A stretch of DNA of 31,212 bases, taken from positions 826 through 32,037 of the forward strand of contig DHDW01000028.1 in NCBI GenBank assembly GCA_002399565.1, given 5' to 3'. This document shows, one piece after another, positions 1 through 8,048 of the stretch. The position numbers and the translations under genes were made by a program. A model generated the notes under the pieces. The model made no database searches. It was not told where the DNA came from and was given only the letters and a program-made list of their open reading frames with translations. The stretch is from Bacteroidales bacterium UBA4866 (GTDB taxonomy: Bacteria; Bacteroidota; Bacteroidia; Bacteroidales; P3). Within the stretch, counting starts at the first letter, position 1, and each line of letters begins with the position of its first letter.

Positions 1-84
1 TTATATGCATGGAAGCTGAAGTATAAGACAATCTTTGAAGATAAATTATATGAAAAATCAGGCAACGTACATTTAATTTGGTAG
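1..84 (+). CDS. 3' end of an unidentified protein (partial)
   Basis: Frame 1 is open from the window edge to a TAG at 82-84, giving 27 residues that end in GNVHLIW. The composition (Lys, Tyr, Trp, few rare codons) looks like real protein, and the gene would be convergent with the PEP carboxykinase gene 21 bp away. The fragment is too short to name a family, and a chance open frame is possible. Confidence 0.35.
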   Translation, partial: LYAWKLKYKTIFEDKLYEKSGNVHLIW

Positions 85-105
85 AATGTATCTAAATTCT
101 TCTCG

Positions 106-1905
106 TTATTCTGTTATGCTATTAATTCTTTCTCTTAGTTTGCTGATTTGCATACTTAGCTCTTTTGGAAGATGCGATCCAAACAATTCATAGAACTTTT
201 CTGTCCGCTTAAGTTCATTTAACCACTCTTTCTTATCAATTTTCATTAGCTTTTCCATTTGCTCAGATTTAATATCCATACCTTGAGTGTTGATAGCATT
301 TGTTTTAGGTATCTTGCCAATAGGAGAGTTCATAGCTATGTCTTCATTATTGCAACGATCAAATATATAAGCTAAAACTCTTGAATTTTCTCCATAACCT
401 GGCCACAACCATTTACCATTATCCTTTCTAAACCAGTTAACGCAGAAAATCTTTGGTAAGTTTTCTTTTTGAGTTTTTGAGCCAATATTTATCCAATGAG
501 CAAAATAATCTCCCATATTGTATCCACAGAATGGTTTCATTGCAAATGGGTCGTGTCTAAGCTCTCCTACATTAAGTCCAATAACTGCAGAAGTAATTTC
601 AGAACCAATAACTGAACCCATCATAACTCCATGATTCCAATCATTTGCCTCATAAACTAAAGGAATTGTTGATTGGCGTCTTCCTCCAAACAAAATTGCA
701 GAAATAGGCACTCCATTAGGTTCATTATATTCTGGATCAGCTACTGGACATTCAGATATAGGAGTTGTAAAACGTGAGTTGCTTTGGGCACAAGGCTCTT
801 TTGAAGTCTTGTCATAAACTCTTCCTTTCCAATCTAAAGTTCCTTCAGGACAATCATATCCAATTCCTTCCCACCAAACATCCTTGTCTGGAGTTAGACC
901 AACATTTGTGTAAAGAGTATTTCTTTGAATAGATTGATATGCATTAGGATTTGTATCCATTGAGGTTTGAGGAACAACTCCAAAGAAACCATTCTCTGGA
1001 TTAATTGCCCAAAGACGACCATCTTTTCCAAATTTCATCCATGCAATATCATCTCCAACTGTTTCAACCTTCCAACCAGGAATTGTTGGAATTAACATAG
1101 CAAGGTTAGTCTTTCCACATGCTGAAGGGAAAGCAGCTGCAATATATTTTTTCTCTCCTTTAGGGTTTGTAATTCCCAAAATTAACATATGTTCTGCCAA
1201 CCATCCTTCTTCTTTACCAATAACTGAGGCAATACGTAGAGCAAAACATTTCTTACCTAAAAGAGCATTTCCACCATATCCTGAACCAAAAGACCAGATT
1301 TCTTTTGTTTCGGGGAATTGGCAAATATATTTTTCTTCAATTGGACGACATGGCCATTTTATGTCCTTCTGTCCTTCTTCCAATGGATAACCAACAGAAT
1401 GGATGCAAGGAATAAATCTACCATTTTCTCCCAAAATATCTAAAGCAGGGTTACCCATTCTTGTCATTATTCTCATATGAACAACAACATAAGGCGAGTC
1501 TGTTAATTGAACTCCAATATATGATTTATCTGAGCCTAAAGGTCCCATTGAAAAAGGAATAACATACATTGTTCTTCCTTTCATTGCTCCTTTATAAACC
1601 TTTAGCATTTCTTCTTTCATAGATTTAGGATCGTTCCAATTATTTGTTGGACCAGCATCTTCGTGCCTATTAGAGCAAATAAATGTTCTACTCTCAATTC
1701 TTGCTACGTCTGAATCGTCTGTTTGGAAATAGTAGGAGTTTGGTTTTTTTTCTTCATTTAGTTTGATTGCAACTCCACTTGCAACCATACTATCTAATAT
1801 GTTTTGGTTTTCTTCCTCAGAGCCATCACACCAATGAATGTCTTTAGGCTGAAAAATCTCTTTCCAATGATTTACCCAATTGATTAATTCTATATTTTTA
1901 GTCAT
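106..1905 (-). CDS. pckG: Phosphoenolpyruvate carboxykinase (GTP)
   Basis: This is a 599-residue, full-length GTP-type PEP carboxykinase, a cytosolic enzyme that interconverts oxaloacetate + GTP with PEP + CO2 + GDP. Visible signatures are the kinase-1 loop FPSACGKTNLAM (about 259-270) with the reactive cysteine at 263 that is typical of the GTP class, the metal-binding GDDIAW (284-289), NPENGFFGV (302-310), RRQSTIPLVYEA, and WFRKDNGKWLWPGYGENSRV near the C-terminus. In a fermenter it may run in the CO2-fixing direction towards succinate or in gluconeogenesis; the sequence cannot decide. Many Bacteroidetes carry the unrelated ATP-type enzyme, so the GTP form is of some note. It is a single-gene unit with its own promoter, divergent from the rsmI-like operon. 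No Shine-Dalgarno sequence is seen before the ATG. Confidence 0.97.
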   Translation of the reverse strand: MTKNIELINWVNHWKEIFQPKDIHWCDGSEEENQNILDSMVASGVAIKLNEEKKPNSYYFQTDDSDVARIESRTFICSNRHEDAGPTNNWNDPKSMKEEMLKVYKGAMKGRTMYVIPFSMGPLGSDKSYIGVQLTDSPYVVVHMRIMTRMGNPALDILGENGRFIPCIHSVGYPLEEGQKDIKWPCRPIEEKYICQFPETKEIWSFGSGYGGNALLGKKCFALRIASVIGKEEGWLAEHMLILGITNPKGEKKYIAAAFPSACGKTNLAMLIPTIPGWKVETVGDDIAWMKFGKDGRLWAINPENGFFGVVPQTSMDTNPNAYQSIQRNTLYTNVGLTPDKDVWWEGIGYDCPEGTLDWKGRVYDKTSKEPCAQSNSRFTTPISECPVADPEYNEPNGVPISAILFGGRRQSTIPLVYEANDWNHGVMMGSVIGSEITSAVIGLNVGELRHDPFAMKPFCGYNMGDYFAHWINIGSKTQKENLPKIFCVNWFRKDNGKWLWPGYGENSRVLAYIFDRCNNEDIAMNSPIGKIPKTNAINTQGMDIKSEQMEKLMKIDKKEWLNELKRTEKFYELFGSHLPKELSMQISKLRERINSITE

Positions 1906-1936
1906 AAGAAATATGTTTTTAATTAGAATAATCGTG

Positions 1937-1968
1937 CAAAATTAGGAAACAAAACCATACAAAACAAA
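1937..1968 (-). promoter_or_regulatory. Promoter of pckG
   Basis: Read on the minus strand, TAATTTTG (1944-1937) matches the Bacteroidetes -7 element TAnnTTTG. TTTG (1968-1965) lies 20 bp upstream as the -33 element. The predicted leader is about 25 nt. Confidence 0.6.
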
Positions 1969-2221
1969 ATAAATCTTAATAAATTAGTATTAGAATCATT
2001 ATTCTCCGATAAGAATGACCTATTATACAATAAGCTTGCACATATAATAAAAGATAGAAACCATCTTTTCTCATCCAATCAATAAATAAATCTCATTTAG
2101 TGCCATGATACTAAAATGAAACAAGATTTGGTAAGATTTAAAGTCTATATAAAGAAATAATAATAAGATATATACATGCAAAATTGCGGATTAGGAAAAA
2201 TTCAAATCAGACATTGATCTC

Positions 2222-2306
2222 AAAACAATGCGGTTGTTTTGCCAAAACAATGCCATTATTTACCAAAAACAATGCGGTTGTTTCAATAAAACAATGGCAT
2301 TGTTTT
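2222..2306. repeat. Array A: four palindromic units with 22-bp period
   Basis: Units start at 2222, 2244, 2266 and 2288, exactly 22 bp apart. Units 1 and 3 share AAAACAATGCGGTTGTTT. Unit 2 is AAAACAATGCCATTATTT. Unit 4 is AAAACAATGGCATTGTTTT, a perfect palindrome around a single central base. The outer AAAACAA/TTGTTTT arms are kept while the centre varies, so each unit is a small inverted repeat. The 3-4 bp spacers between units are not conserved. Confidence 0.9.
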
Positions 2307-2517
2307 TAGATTGAAAGGAAGTTTGTTTAGAAGGAAACGTTATTAAATAAGTTCAGAAGCTTATTTAGGGATTTCTAAATGGAGTGTACATTATTATGTT
2401 CAATGGGAAAGTTTAGAAAACAAAAACCTTAAGCACTTTCTAATTAAAAGAAGTAGGAACTTTATTGATTTATTGTCTTTTTTTTAACTAAAATAATGGA
2501 AAAACGATTGAATTTAT

Positions 2518-2525
2518 TACCTTTG
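2518..2525 (+). promoter_or_regulatory. -7 element for the rsmI-like operon
   Basis: TACCTTTG matches TAnnTTTG and ends 8 bp before the ATG at 2534, so the transcript would have a leader of only a few bases. No good -33 TTG is seen at the expected distance. Confidence 0.5.
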
Positions 2526-2533
2526 CACTTAAG

Positions 2534-3241
2534 ATGAATAATGCAGTACTATATTTATTCCCTACACCAATTGCTGATAATGATTTGAAGTATTCTATTC
2601 CTGAAGTTAATTTGGAGCTATTAAATCATTGCGATTGTTTTATTGTGGAGGATTTGCGTTCAGCAAGAAGATTTCTCAAAAAGGCAGGTTATAAGAAAGA
2701 TTTTGAGGAGGTAGAATTTTTCATTCTTAATGAACATACTAAAGTTGAAGAGATAGAGGATTATTTAGACCCAATCAAAAACGGGAAGAACATTGGTTTG
2801 ATGTCAGAGGCTGGACTTCCCTGTATTGCAGATCCTGGTCAAATGGTTGTTAGTATGGCTCAAAGCAAAGGGATTAAAATTGTTCCTTTGGTTGGAGCAT
2901 CTTCTTTAATGATGGCACTTATGGCTTCAGGCTTTAATGGTCAAAACTTTGCTTTTGTTGGATATTTGCCAGTTGATAAGACTCTAAGAGCAAGAAAGAT
3001 TAAAGAATTAGAAGCAATTGCCATTAAAACTAATCAAACACAAATATTTATTGAAGCCCCTTATAGGAATAATCAAATGTTGGAGAGTTTGACTCAGAAC
3101 CTCAATCCTAATACTTCTATATGTATTGGAGTTGATATTTCAATGACTTCAGAACAAATAATTACCAAAACTGCCAATGGCTGGAAAAAGACTAAAATTG
3201 ATTTGAATAAAAGGAATACAGTTTTTCTTATCTATAGATAA
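2534..3241 (+). CDS. RsmI-like SAM-dependent methyltransferase (tetrapyrrole methylase fold)
   Basis: This 235-residue protein belongs to the tetrapyrrole (corrin/porphyrin) methylase superfamily, in the branch close to RsmI, which methylates the 2'-O of C1402 in 16S rRNA. Seen are the N-terminal LYLFPTPIAD (the LYLVxTPIGN motif of RsmI), the SAM-binding loop MSEAGLPCIADPG (about 95-107; ISDAGTPxISDPG in RsmI), VPLVGASSLMMALMASGF, and IFIEAPYRNNQML. It is shorter than E. coli RsmI (about 286) because the C-terminal extension is missing. Bacteroidetes often have this short paralogue beside a normal RsmI, so the rRNA target is probable but unproven. It is first gene of a tight operon with rarA and a dihydrouridine synthase, which fits a translation/maintenance set. 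Confidence 0.85.
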   Translation: MNNAVLYLFPTPIADNDLKYSIPEVNLELLNHCDCFIVEDLRSARRFLKKAGYKKDFEEVEFFILNEHTKVEEIEDYLDPIKNGKNIGLMSEAGLPCIADPGQMVVSMAQSKGIKIVPLVGASSLMMALMASGFNGQNFAFVGYLPVDKTLRARKIKELEAIAIKTNQTQIFIEAPYRNNQMLESLTQNLNPNTSICIGVDISMTSEQIITKTANGWKKTKIDLNKRNTVFLIYR

Positions 3242-3247
3242 AATAAG

Positions 3248-4504
3248 ATGAATAAACCACTTGCAGCATATTTACGCCCCAATTCATTAAATGAATATAT
3301 AGGTCAAAAGCACTTAGTTGGAGAAGGTGCAATACTTAGAAATGCTATAGAAAGTGGAAATATTCCTTCAATGATTTTGTGGGGACCTCCAGGTGTTGGA
3401 AAAACAACTTTAGCTAATATTATAGCCAATAGACTTTTTTGTCCTTTCTATTCTCTTTCAGCAATCAATTCAGGAGTTAAAGATGTAAGAGAAGTTATAG
3501 AAAAAGCCAAGCAGGGAGATAGGGCAATTCTTTTTATTGATGAGATACATCGTTTCTCCAAAAATCAACAAGACTCACTACTTGGAGCAGTTGAGCAAGG
3601 AATAATAACATTAATTGGAGCAACAACCGAAAATCCTTCTTTTGAAGTAATTACCCCTTTACTTTCAAGATGTCAAGTCTTTATTCTTAAAAACTTAGAG
3701 AAGGAAGATTTGATGCAATTAATTGATAAAGCCATTGAATACTATAAAGAAAATGAGAATAGAGCAATTGATGTAAAAGAAACTCAATCTCTAATGCGAA
3801 TAAGTGGTGGAGATGCTCGAAAACTTTTGAATGCAATAGAAATAGTAGTAACTCAACTTGGAGAAGATACAATAATTACTAATGAAAAGGTTTCTTACAT
3901 TATTCAACAAAATCTTTCTTCCTACGACAAAAAAGGAGAGATGCACTATGATATAATTTCTGCTTTTATAAAAAGTATTAGAGGCTCTGACCCCAATGCA
4001 GCTGTTTATTGGTTGGCAAGAATGGTAAACTCAGGAGAAGATGCATTATTTATTGCAAGAAGAATGGTTATTTTAGCCTCCGAAGACATTGGAATGGCTA
4101 ACCCAAATGCATTGCTTTTAACCAATGCTGGCTTTGAAGCAGTAAATAAAATTGGGTATCCTGAATGCAGAATAATTCTATCTCAAATGGCAGTTTATTT
4201 GGCAACCTCTCCAAAGAGCAATTCAACCTATATGGCAATAGGAAAAGCATTAGCCATTGTTGAAAAAACAGGAGATTTGCCTGTCCCACTTCATTTAAGA
4301 AATGCACCAACCTCACTTATGAAAGAAATTGGATATTCCAAAGACTATAAATATGCTCATGATTACGAAAATAATTTTATCCCAATGCAGTTTATGCCAG
4401 ATGGTTTAATAGGGGAGAAACTTTATGAAACAGGTAACAATCCAAAAGAAAAAGAAATACTTAAGCATTTAAGTATGATGTGGAAAGATTATTATAATTA
4501 TTAG
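3248..4504 (+). CDS. rarA: Replication-associated recombination protein A (RarA/MgsA AAA+ ATPase)
   Basis: This 418-residue AAA+ ATPase acts at stalled or gapped replication forks, with single-strand-binding protein and RecA-linked repair as known partners in the family. Seen in order are Walker A GPPGVGKT (46-53), Walker B ILFIDEIHRF (94-103), sensor 1 GATTENPSF (124-132), the arginine finger in LLSRCQ (about 138-143), sensor 2 GGDARKLLN, and the family-specific C-terminal tetramerisation part including ALFIARRMVILASEDIGMAN. Length is typical. It starts 6 bp after the upstream stop and ends 2 bp before the next ATG, so it is operonic. Confidence 0.96.
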   Translation: MNKPLAAYLRPNSLNEYIGQKHLVGEGAILRNAIESGNIPSMILWGPPGVGKTTLANIIANRLFCPFYSLSAINSGVKDVREVIEKAKQGDRAILFIDEIHRFSKNQQDSLLGAVEQGIITLIGATTENPSFEVITPLLSRCQVFILKNLEKEDLMQLIDKAIEYYKENENRAIDVKETQSLMRISGGDARKLLNAIEIVVTQLGEDTIITNEKVSYIIQQNLSSYDKKGEMHYDIISAFIKSIRGSDPNAAVYWLARMVNSGEDALFIARRMVILASEDIGMANPNALLLTNAGFEAVNKIGYPECRIILSQMAVYLATSPKSNSTYMAIGKALAIVEKTGDLPVPLHLRNAPTSLMKEIGYSKDYKYAHDYENNFIPMQFMPDGLIGEKLYETGNNPKEKEILKHLSMMWKDYYNY

Positions 4505-4506
4505 TT

Positions 4507-5514
4507 ATGAATGGAGAATTAAGAGTTTTATTTCCTCAAGTAAAAACAAAAAATATATTTGTATTTGAAACAAAGCTTTTTTCTCCCGAAGACAAGCTTA
4601 TAATGGCTCCAATGCAAAATTTGACAGGTTATTTGTTTAGAAATGCCTATGATAAGCTTTTCCCTAATATTATTGATAAAGCCATAACCCCTTTTATTTC
4701 TATTACGCATGGAAGTAATAGTTTTAGCAAAAGGAAGTTTAGGGATGTTTTGAAAGAAAATAATACTTCTAATTTAGAAATAATTCCTCAAGTATTGGGA
4801 AACGATATTAATGCAATGATTGAAATTGCAGAAGCTCTTTTCTCTTTGGGTTATAAGGAAATGAATTTGAACTTGGGTTGCCCTTTCGAAAGAACTCTAA
4901 AGAAAGACAGGGGAGCAGGACTACTCAAAGACACTAAAAGAATAGAAAATATAATAGAAGGAGTTATAAATAGAATTCCAATTAGCTTATCTCTAAAACT
5001 TCGTCTTGGAGTAGAAGATACAGAAGATATTTATAGACTAATTCCAATCATTAATTCCTATCCAATCAAAAACATAATTATTCATCCTCGTTTGGCAGTT
5101 GATAAATATGAATCAGAGGTCAACTTAAATTGCTTTGAAGATATAATTCCTAAAGTAAATAAAAGAGTTGTTTATAATGGAGATATATTTTCAAGGGAAG
5201 ATTTCAATAAACTAAAACTTCGATTTCCATCAATAAATGACTGGATGCTTGGAAGGGGCTTAATAAATAATCCACTTTTGCCATTTGAAATTAAATCCAA
5301 CGAATATTTTCAAAAAGAAGAAGGAATGATTGCATTGCATGCAGAGCTTTTGAAAACTGCTACATCAGTTAATAAGATGAAAGAATATTGGAGTTATTTT
5401 TCAAAAGGCTTAAATATTGAAGCGGATAAATTATCTATTATATATAGTTGTACAACATTAGAAGAGTTGGATAAGGAGGTTAGAAATATAATCAAAGATA
5501 TGATAAAAGAATAA
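4507..5514 (+). CDS. dus: tRNA-dihydrouridine synthase family protein
   Basis: This 335-residue flavoenzyme would reduce uridine to dihydrouridine in tRNA using FMN and NADPH. Visible are IMAPMQNLTGYLFR (32-45, the APMxGVTD motif), NLNLGCPFERTLKKDRGAG with the catalytic cysteine at 125, LKLRLG with the phosphate/uracil-contacting lysine at 164, the FMN-site histidine in IIHPR (193), NGD (224-226) and LGRGLINNP. The protein has about 32 residues before the APM motif, more than usual for Dus proteins. An alternative ATG within the motif (4603) would cut off the first strand, so the upstream start is kept. Which Dus subgroup and which tRNA position cannot be told. It is the third gene of the operon, 2 bp after rarA. 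Confidence 0.9.
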   Translation: MNGELRVLFPQVKTKNIFVFETKLFSPEDKLIMAPMQNLTGYLFRNAYDKLFPNIIDKAITPFISITHGSNSFSKRKFRDVLKENNTSNLEIIPQVLGNDINAMIEIAEALFSLGYKEMNLNLGCPFERTLKKDRGAGLLKDTKRIENIIEGVINRIPISLSLKLRLGVEDTEDIYRLIPIINSYPIKNIIIHPRLAVDKYESEVNLNCFEDIIPKVNKRVVYNGDIFSREDFNKLKLRFPSINDWMLGRGLINNPLLPFEIKSNEYFQKEEGMIALHAELLKTATSVNKMKEYWSYFSKGLNIEADKLSIIYSCTTLEELDKEVRNIIKDMIKE

Positions 5515-5538
5515 GAATTTCACTAAATACAAAGCTAT

Positions 5539-7023
5539 ATGGAGATATCACCAGACAATATAATATTAGTTGCAGCGATTTTAATTTTTATTAGTATTAT
5601 AGTTTCTCGAGCAAGTTCTAAATTTGGAATACCAACCTTACTTATTTTCTTGATTGTAGGAATGCTATTTGGGAGTGATGGTCTTGGAGTTCAGTTCTAC
5701 AATGCAGAATTGGCTCAGTTTATAGGAATGATTGCATTAAGTATCATCCTTTTCTCGGGAGGGATGGATACTAAATTGAAAGAGATAAAGCCAATAATGT
5801 ATCAAGGAATTGTCCTCTCAACTTTTGGGGTTTTAATAACGGCTCTACTTACAGGATTTTTTATATTTTGGATAACAGGCTTTGAATTTACCAATGTAAA
5901 ACTTCCGTTGGCAACAGCACTTCTTTTAGCTTCAACAATGTCATCAACCGATTCAGCTTCCGTATTCAATATACTCCGTTCTCAAAATATTAAACTCAAA
6001 TATCATCTTCGCCCAAAATTGGAATTAGAAAGTGGAAGTAATGACCCAATGGCATATATGCTTACAATTGCACTAATACAATATATATCTTCTTCAAGCA
6101 TTGGTATAGGAAATGTTATAGGAAGTTTCTTTATACAATTTTTAGTTGGGGGTGCAATAGGGTTTGCAGTTGGGAAATTATCTGTTAAGCTAATAAATAA
6201 GGTTCAAATTCCATATCCTTCACTTTATCCTCTTTTGTTGTTTAGTATAATTCTATTCACTTTTGCCATAACTGACATATTAAAGGGAAATGGATATCTT
6301 GCTGTATATATTGCTGGTATAATTGTTGGTAATAATAAGATTGTATTCAAAAAAGAGATATCATCATTTTTAGATGGACTCACAATGTTTGCTCAACTAA
6401 TTATGTTCCTTTCTTTAGGACTTTTAGTCAATCCAAGTGAGATGATTTATCTACTTCCAATAGGTCTTCTTATAAGTGTATTTATGATTTTGATTGCTCG
6501 TCCAGCCAGTGTTTTCTTGTGCCTCTTGCCTTTTAGAAAGGTTGATTTCCGTTCAAAAACCTTTATTTCGTGGGTAGGACTTAGAGGAGCTGTGCCAATA
6601 ATCTTTGCAACATATCCAGTTGTAGCTAATATTCCATATTCCAATTATATTTTTAATATAGTATTTATTGTTACTTTAGTTTCTTTGGTTGTTCAGGGTA
6701 TGACAATAACAAGCGTTGCAAAGTTCTTGAAATTAGACCTTCCTAATAATAATAAACCAAGTGATTTTGGAGTTGAAATTCCAGAAGAGTTGAATGTTCA
6801 TCTTAAGGAACTTCAATTAACAAAGTATATGCTAAAGAAAGGGAATAATCTAAATGATATGGTTCTTCCAGAAAGGACTTTGGTTATAATGATTAAGAGA
6901 GATGGTAAATTTTTAATTCCTAATGGTCAATTAGAGTTAATTGAGAATGATATTCTTTTAATTATTTCTGAAGATGAACAAGAACGATTGATTGACCAAT
7001 ATAATCATCCAATTGAGGAATAA
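5539..7023 (+). CDS. Potassium/proton antiporter, CPA1 family (NhaP2/CvrA-like)
   Basis: This 494-residue inner-membrane antiporter has about 12 hydrophobic segments (1-400) followed by a soluble C-terminal RCK_C/TrkA-C domain (about 405-490). Conserved ion-path motifs include SSTDSASVFNILRS (135-148), LESGSNDPMAY (163-173), and GLRGAVPIIFATYP in a late helix. The combination of LESGSNDPMA with a TrkA-C tail is that of the K+/H+ antiporters named NhaP2 or CvrA, which export K+ for protons and keep cell K+ and volume in check. It follows dus by 24 bp and is probably in the same transcript. A degenerate copy of the last 29 bases before the stop region occurs at 7914-7942. Confidence 0.92.
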   Translation: MEISPDNIILVAAILIFISIIVSRASSKFGIPTLLIFLIVGMLFGSDGLGVQFYNAELAQFIGMIALSIILFSGGMDTKLKEIKPIMYQGIVLSTFGVLITALLTGFFIFWITGFEFTNVKLPLATALLLASTMSSTDSASVFNILRSQNIKLKYHLRPKLELESGSNDPMAYMLTIALIQYISSSSIGIGNVIGSFFIQFLVGGAIGFAVGKLSVKLINKVQIPYPSLYPLLLFSIILFTFAITDILKGNGYLAVYIAGIIVGNNKIVFKKEISSFLDGLTMFAQLIMFLSLGLLVNPSEMIYLLPIGLLISVFMILIARPASVFLCLLPFRKVDFRSKTFISWVGLRGAVPIIFATYPVVANIPYSNYIFNIVFIVTLVSLVVQGMTITSVAKFLKLDLPNNNKPSDFGVEIPEELNVHLKELQLTKYMLKKGNNLNDMVLPERTLVIMIKRDGKFLIPNGQLELIENDILLIISEDEQERLIDQYNHPIEE

Positions 7024-7096
7024 ATGCTAATATAATATAGTTCGAGATAACATATCCGCACAACGGAAATAAATCACCAATAAATTATAGATAATT

Positions 7097-7573
7097 ATGA
7101 AGAAAATATTGTTTTTATCTCTTATGTTACTTTTAAACTGTTTTGTTTTGTTTTCTCAAAACTCAGAGTATTTTAAAGGTAGAGGTTATTATGGCTATGC
7201 ATTTAATAAGGATTATTTTGTATTTATGTCAATAGAAAATCAAAAAAAAAGATACACTCCAACAAAACAGGATATTAAACTTTGTGAAGAAATTTTAAAA
7301 AGCCACATTGATCAATATCTTTCAGACTTAAATATATGTACTTCAATATCACGTAAAACTCTTAATAAATACGCTCGTCAATATGTTGGGTTTATCAATA
7401 AAGATGGAGATATTATTATTTGGATAAATATGTTGTATAAAAGAAGCCAAACAAAAGCAGAGTTATCGAAGAGAGTAATTTTTAGTTGTGATGGAGGAGA
7501 TTCTTATTGGAATATTTATGTGAATATTACTAAAAGATATCTATATAAACTTGAAATTAATGGCGTAGCGTAG
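7097..7573 (+). CDS. Small exported protein of unknown function
   Basis: This 158-residue protein starts with a clear Sec signal peptide (MKKILFLSLMLLLNCFVLFSQ, cleavage likely after Ser20 or Gln21). The mature part is basic and Tyr-rich, with an YFKGRGYYGYAFNKDYFVF stretch at the N-terminus and an alternating pattern (DGDIIIWINMLY, WNIYVNITKRYLYKLEING) that suggests beta strands. No family is recognised. The cysteine at 15 does not sit in a convincing lipobox. The gene lies 73 bp after the antiporter and before a strong terminator. It is also within the segment bounded by the copied antiporter end, so it may be a later addition to the locus. Confidence 0.75.
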   Translation: MKKILFLSLMLLLNCFVLFSQNSEYFKGRGYYGYAFNKDYFVFMSIENQKKRYTPTKQDIKLCEEILKSHIDQYLSDLNICTSISRKTLNKYARQYVGFINKDGDIIIWINMLYKRSQTKAELSKRVIFSCDGGDSYWNIYVNITKRYLYKLEINGVA

Positions 7574-7635
7574 TATCAGATTTGGAGTTGATGATGTATG
7601 TAATTAAAACATTCAAATCATTAAAATCCTTTACA

Positions 7636-7671
7636 AAATAGGCAGAACAAAATTCTGCCTATTTCTTTTTT
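7636..7671 (+). terminator. Rho-independent terminator
   Basis: A perfect 12-bp stem AAATAGGCAGAA (7636-7647) / TTCTGCCTATTT (7653-7664) with a 5-nt loop is followed by CTTTTTT. It closes the run that starts with the rsmI-like gene. Confidence 0.93.
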
Positions 7672-7692
7672 CAGAAGCTAAATTATAAATAA

Positions 7693-7897
7693 GCATAGAG
7701 TAAATTAGTAATTTAGCTAAGGGCAAACTTTAGTTTTGCTATGGGTAAAATTATAGATTGGCTATAAGTAAACCTTAGTTTTGCCATGAGCTAATCTATA
7801 GATTGACTATGAGCTAATCTATAGTTTAGCTATGAGCTAAGTTATAGTTTATGTATAAGCTAAGTTATAGATTAGGTATAAGCTAAGTTATAGATTA
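7693..7897. repeat. Array B: about nine units with 22-23 bp period
   Basis: Successive units start near 7693, 7716, 7738, 7761, 7783, 7806, 7829, 7852 and 7875. A typical unit reads GCTATGAGCTAAGTTATAG plus ATTA. Spacing measured on the ATGAG/ATAAG core is 22, 23, 22, 23, 23, 23 and 23. The 5' units are more diverged and the last four nearly identical, as if the array grew or was homogenised at its 3' side. AGCTAA and TTAGCT words put the core in both orientations. Confidence 0.88.
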
Positions 7898-7913
7898 CCT
7901 TTCCCACACAACG

Positions 7914-7942
7914 GAACGATTGATTAACCAATATAATCATCC
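7914..7942. repeat. Degenerate copy of the 3' end of the antiporter gene
   Basis: These 29 bases match 6982-7010, inside the last codons of the K+/H+ antiporter gene, at 28 of 29 positions (one G to A change). Similarity then fades through a gapped ATTAGAATAA against AATTGAGGAATAA. It is too short to code and is best read as a duplication scar or the remnant of a second antiporter copy. Confidence 0.85.
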
Positions 7943-7989
7943 ATTAGAATAATACCATTCTTCAATAAATCAACATTTCAAGTTGTGTT

Positions 7990-8022
7990 TTTGTTCCAAA
8001 TATAAATTATTATTTATATTTG
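7990..8022 (+). promoter_or_regulatory. Promoter of the acyl-CoA ligase gene
   Basis: TTTG (7990-7993), a 21-bp spacer and TATATTTG (8015-8022) match the Bacteroidetes -33/-7 consensus. Transcription would begin near 8028, after a possible TTG start at 7983, which supports the ATG at 8049 as the real start. Confidence 0.7.
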
Positions 8023-8048
8023 CCTTTTCAATTTATATTTTATTTTTT

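Larger units (their letters stand above)
1906..2533. other. 628-bp divergent intergenic region with repeat array
   Basis: This region separates the divergent pckG and rsmI-like genes. It holds a promoter at each end, an imperfect inverted repeat around 2092-2119 (TCATTTAGT against ACTAAAATGA, one bulge), and a four-unit 22-bp repeat array at 2222-2306. No open frame, tRNA or riboswitch that I recognise is present in the rest. Confidence 0.7.
7574..8048. other. 475-bp intergenic region: terminator, repeat array, copied gene end, promoter
   Basis: In order it contains the terminator at 7636-7671, the nine-unit array B (7693-7897), CACAACGGAA at 7907-7916 (also at 7059-7068), the degenerate copy of the antiporter gene end (7914-7942), and the promoter of the acyl-CoA ligase (7990-8022). 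No further gene is seen. Confidence 0.75.

Noticed and set aside
7983..8048. Longer acyl-CoA ligase from a TTG start with a hydrophobic N-terminus
   Set aside because: The added stretch overlaps a well-matched promoter (7990-8022), and the enzyme family is soluble; ATG 8049 is the better start.
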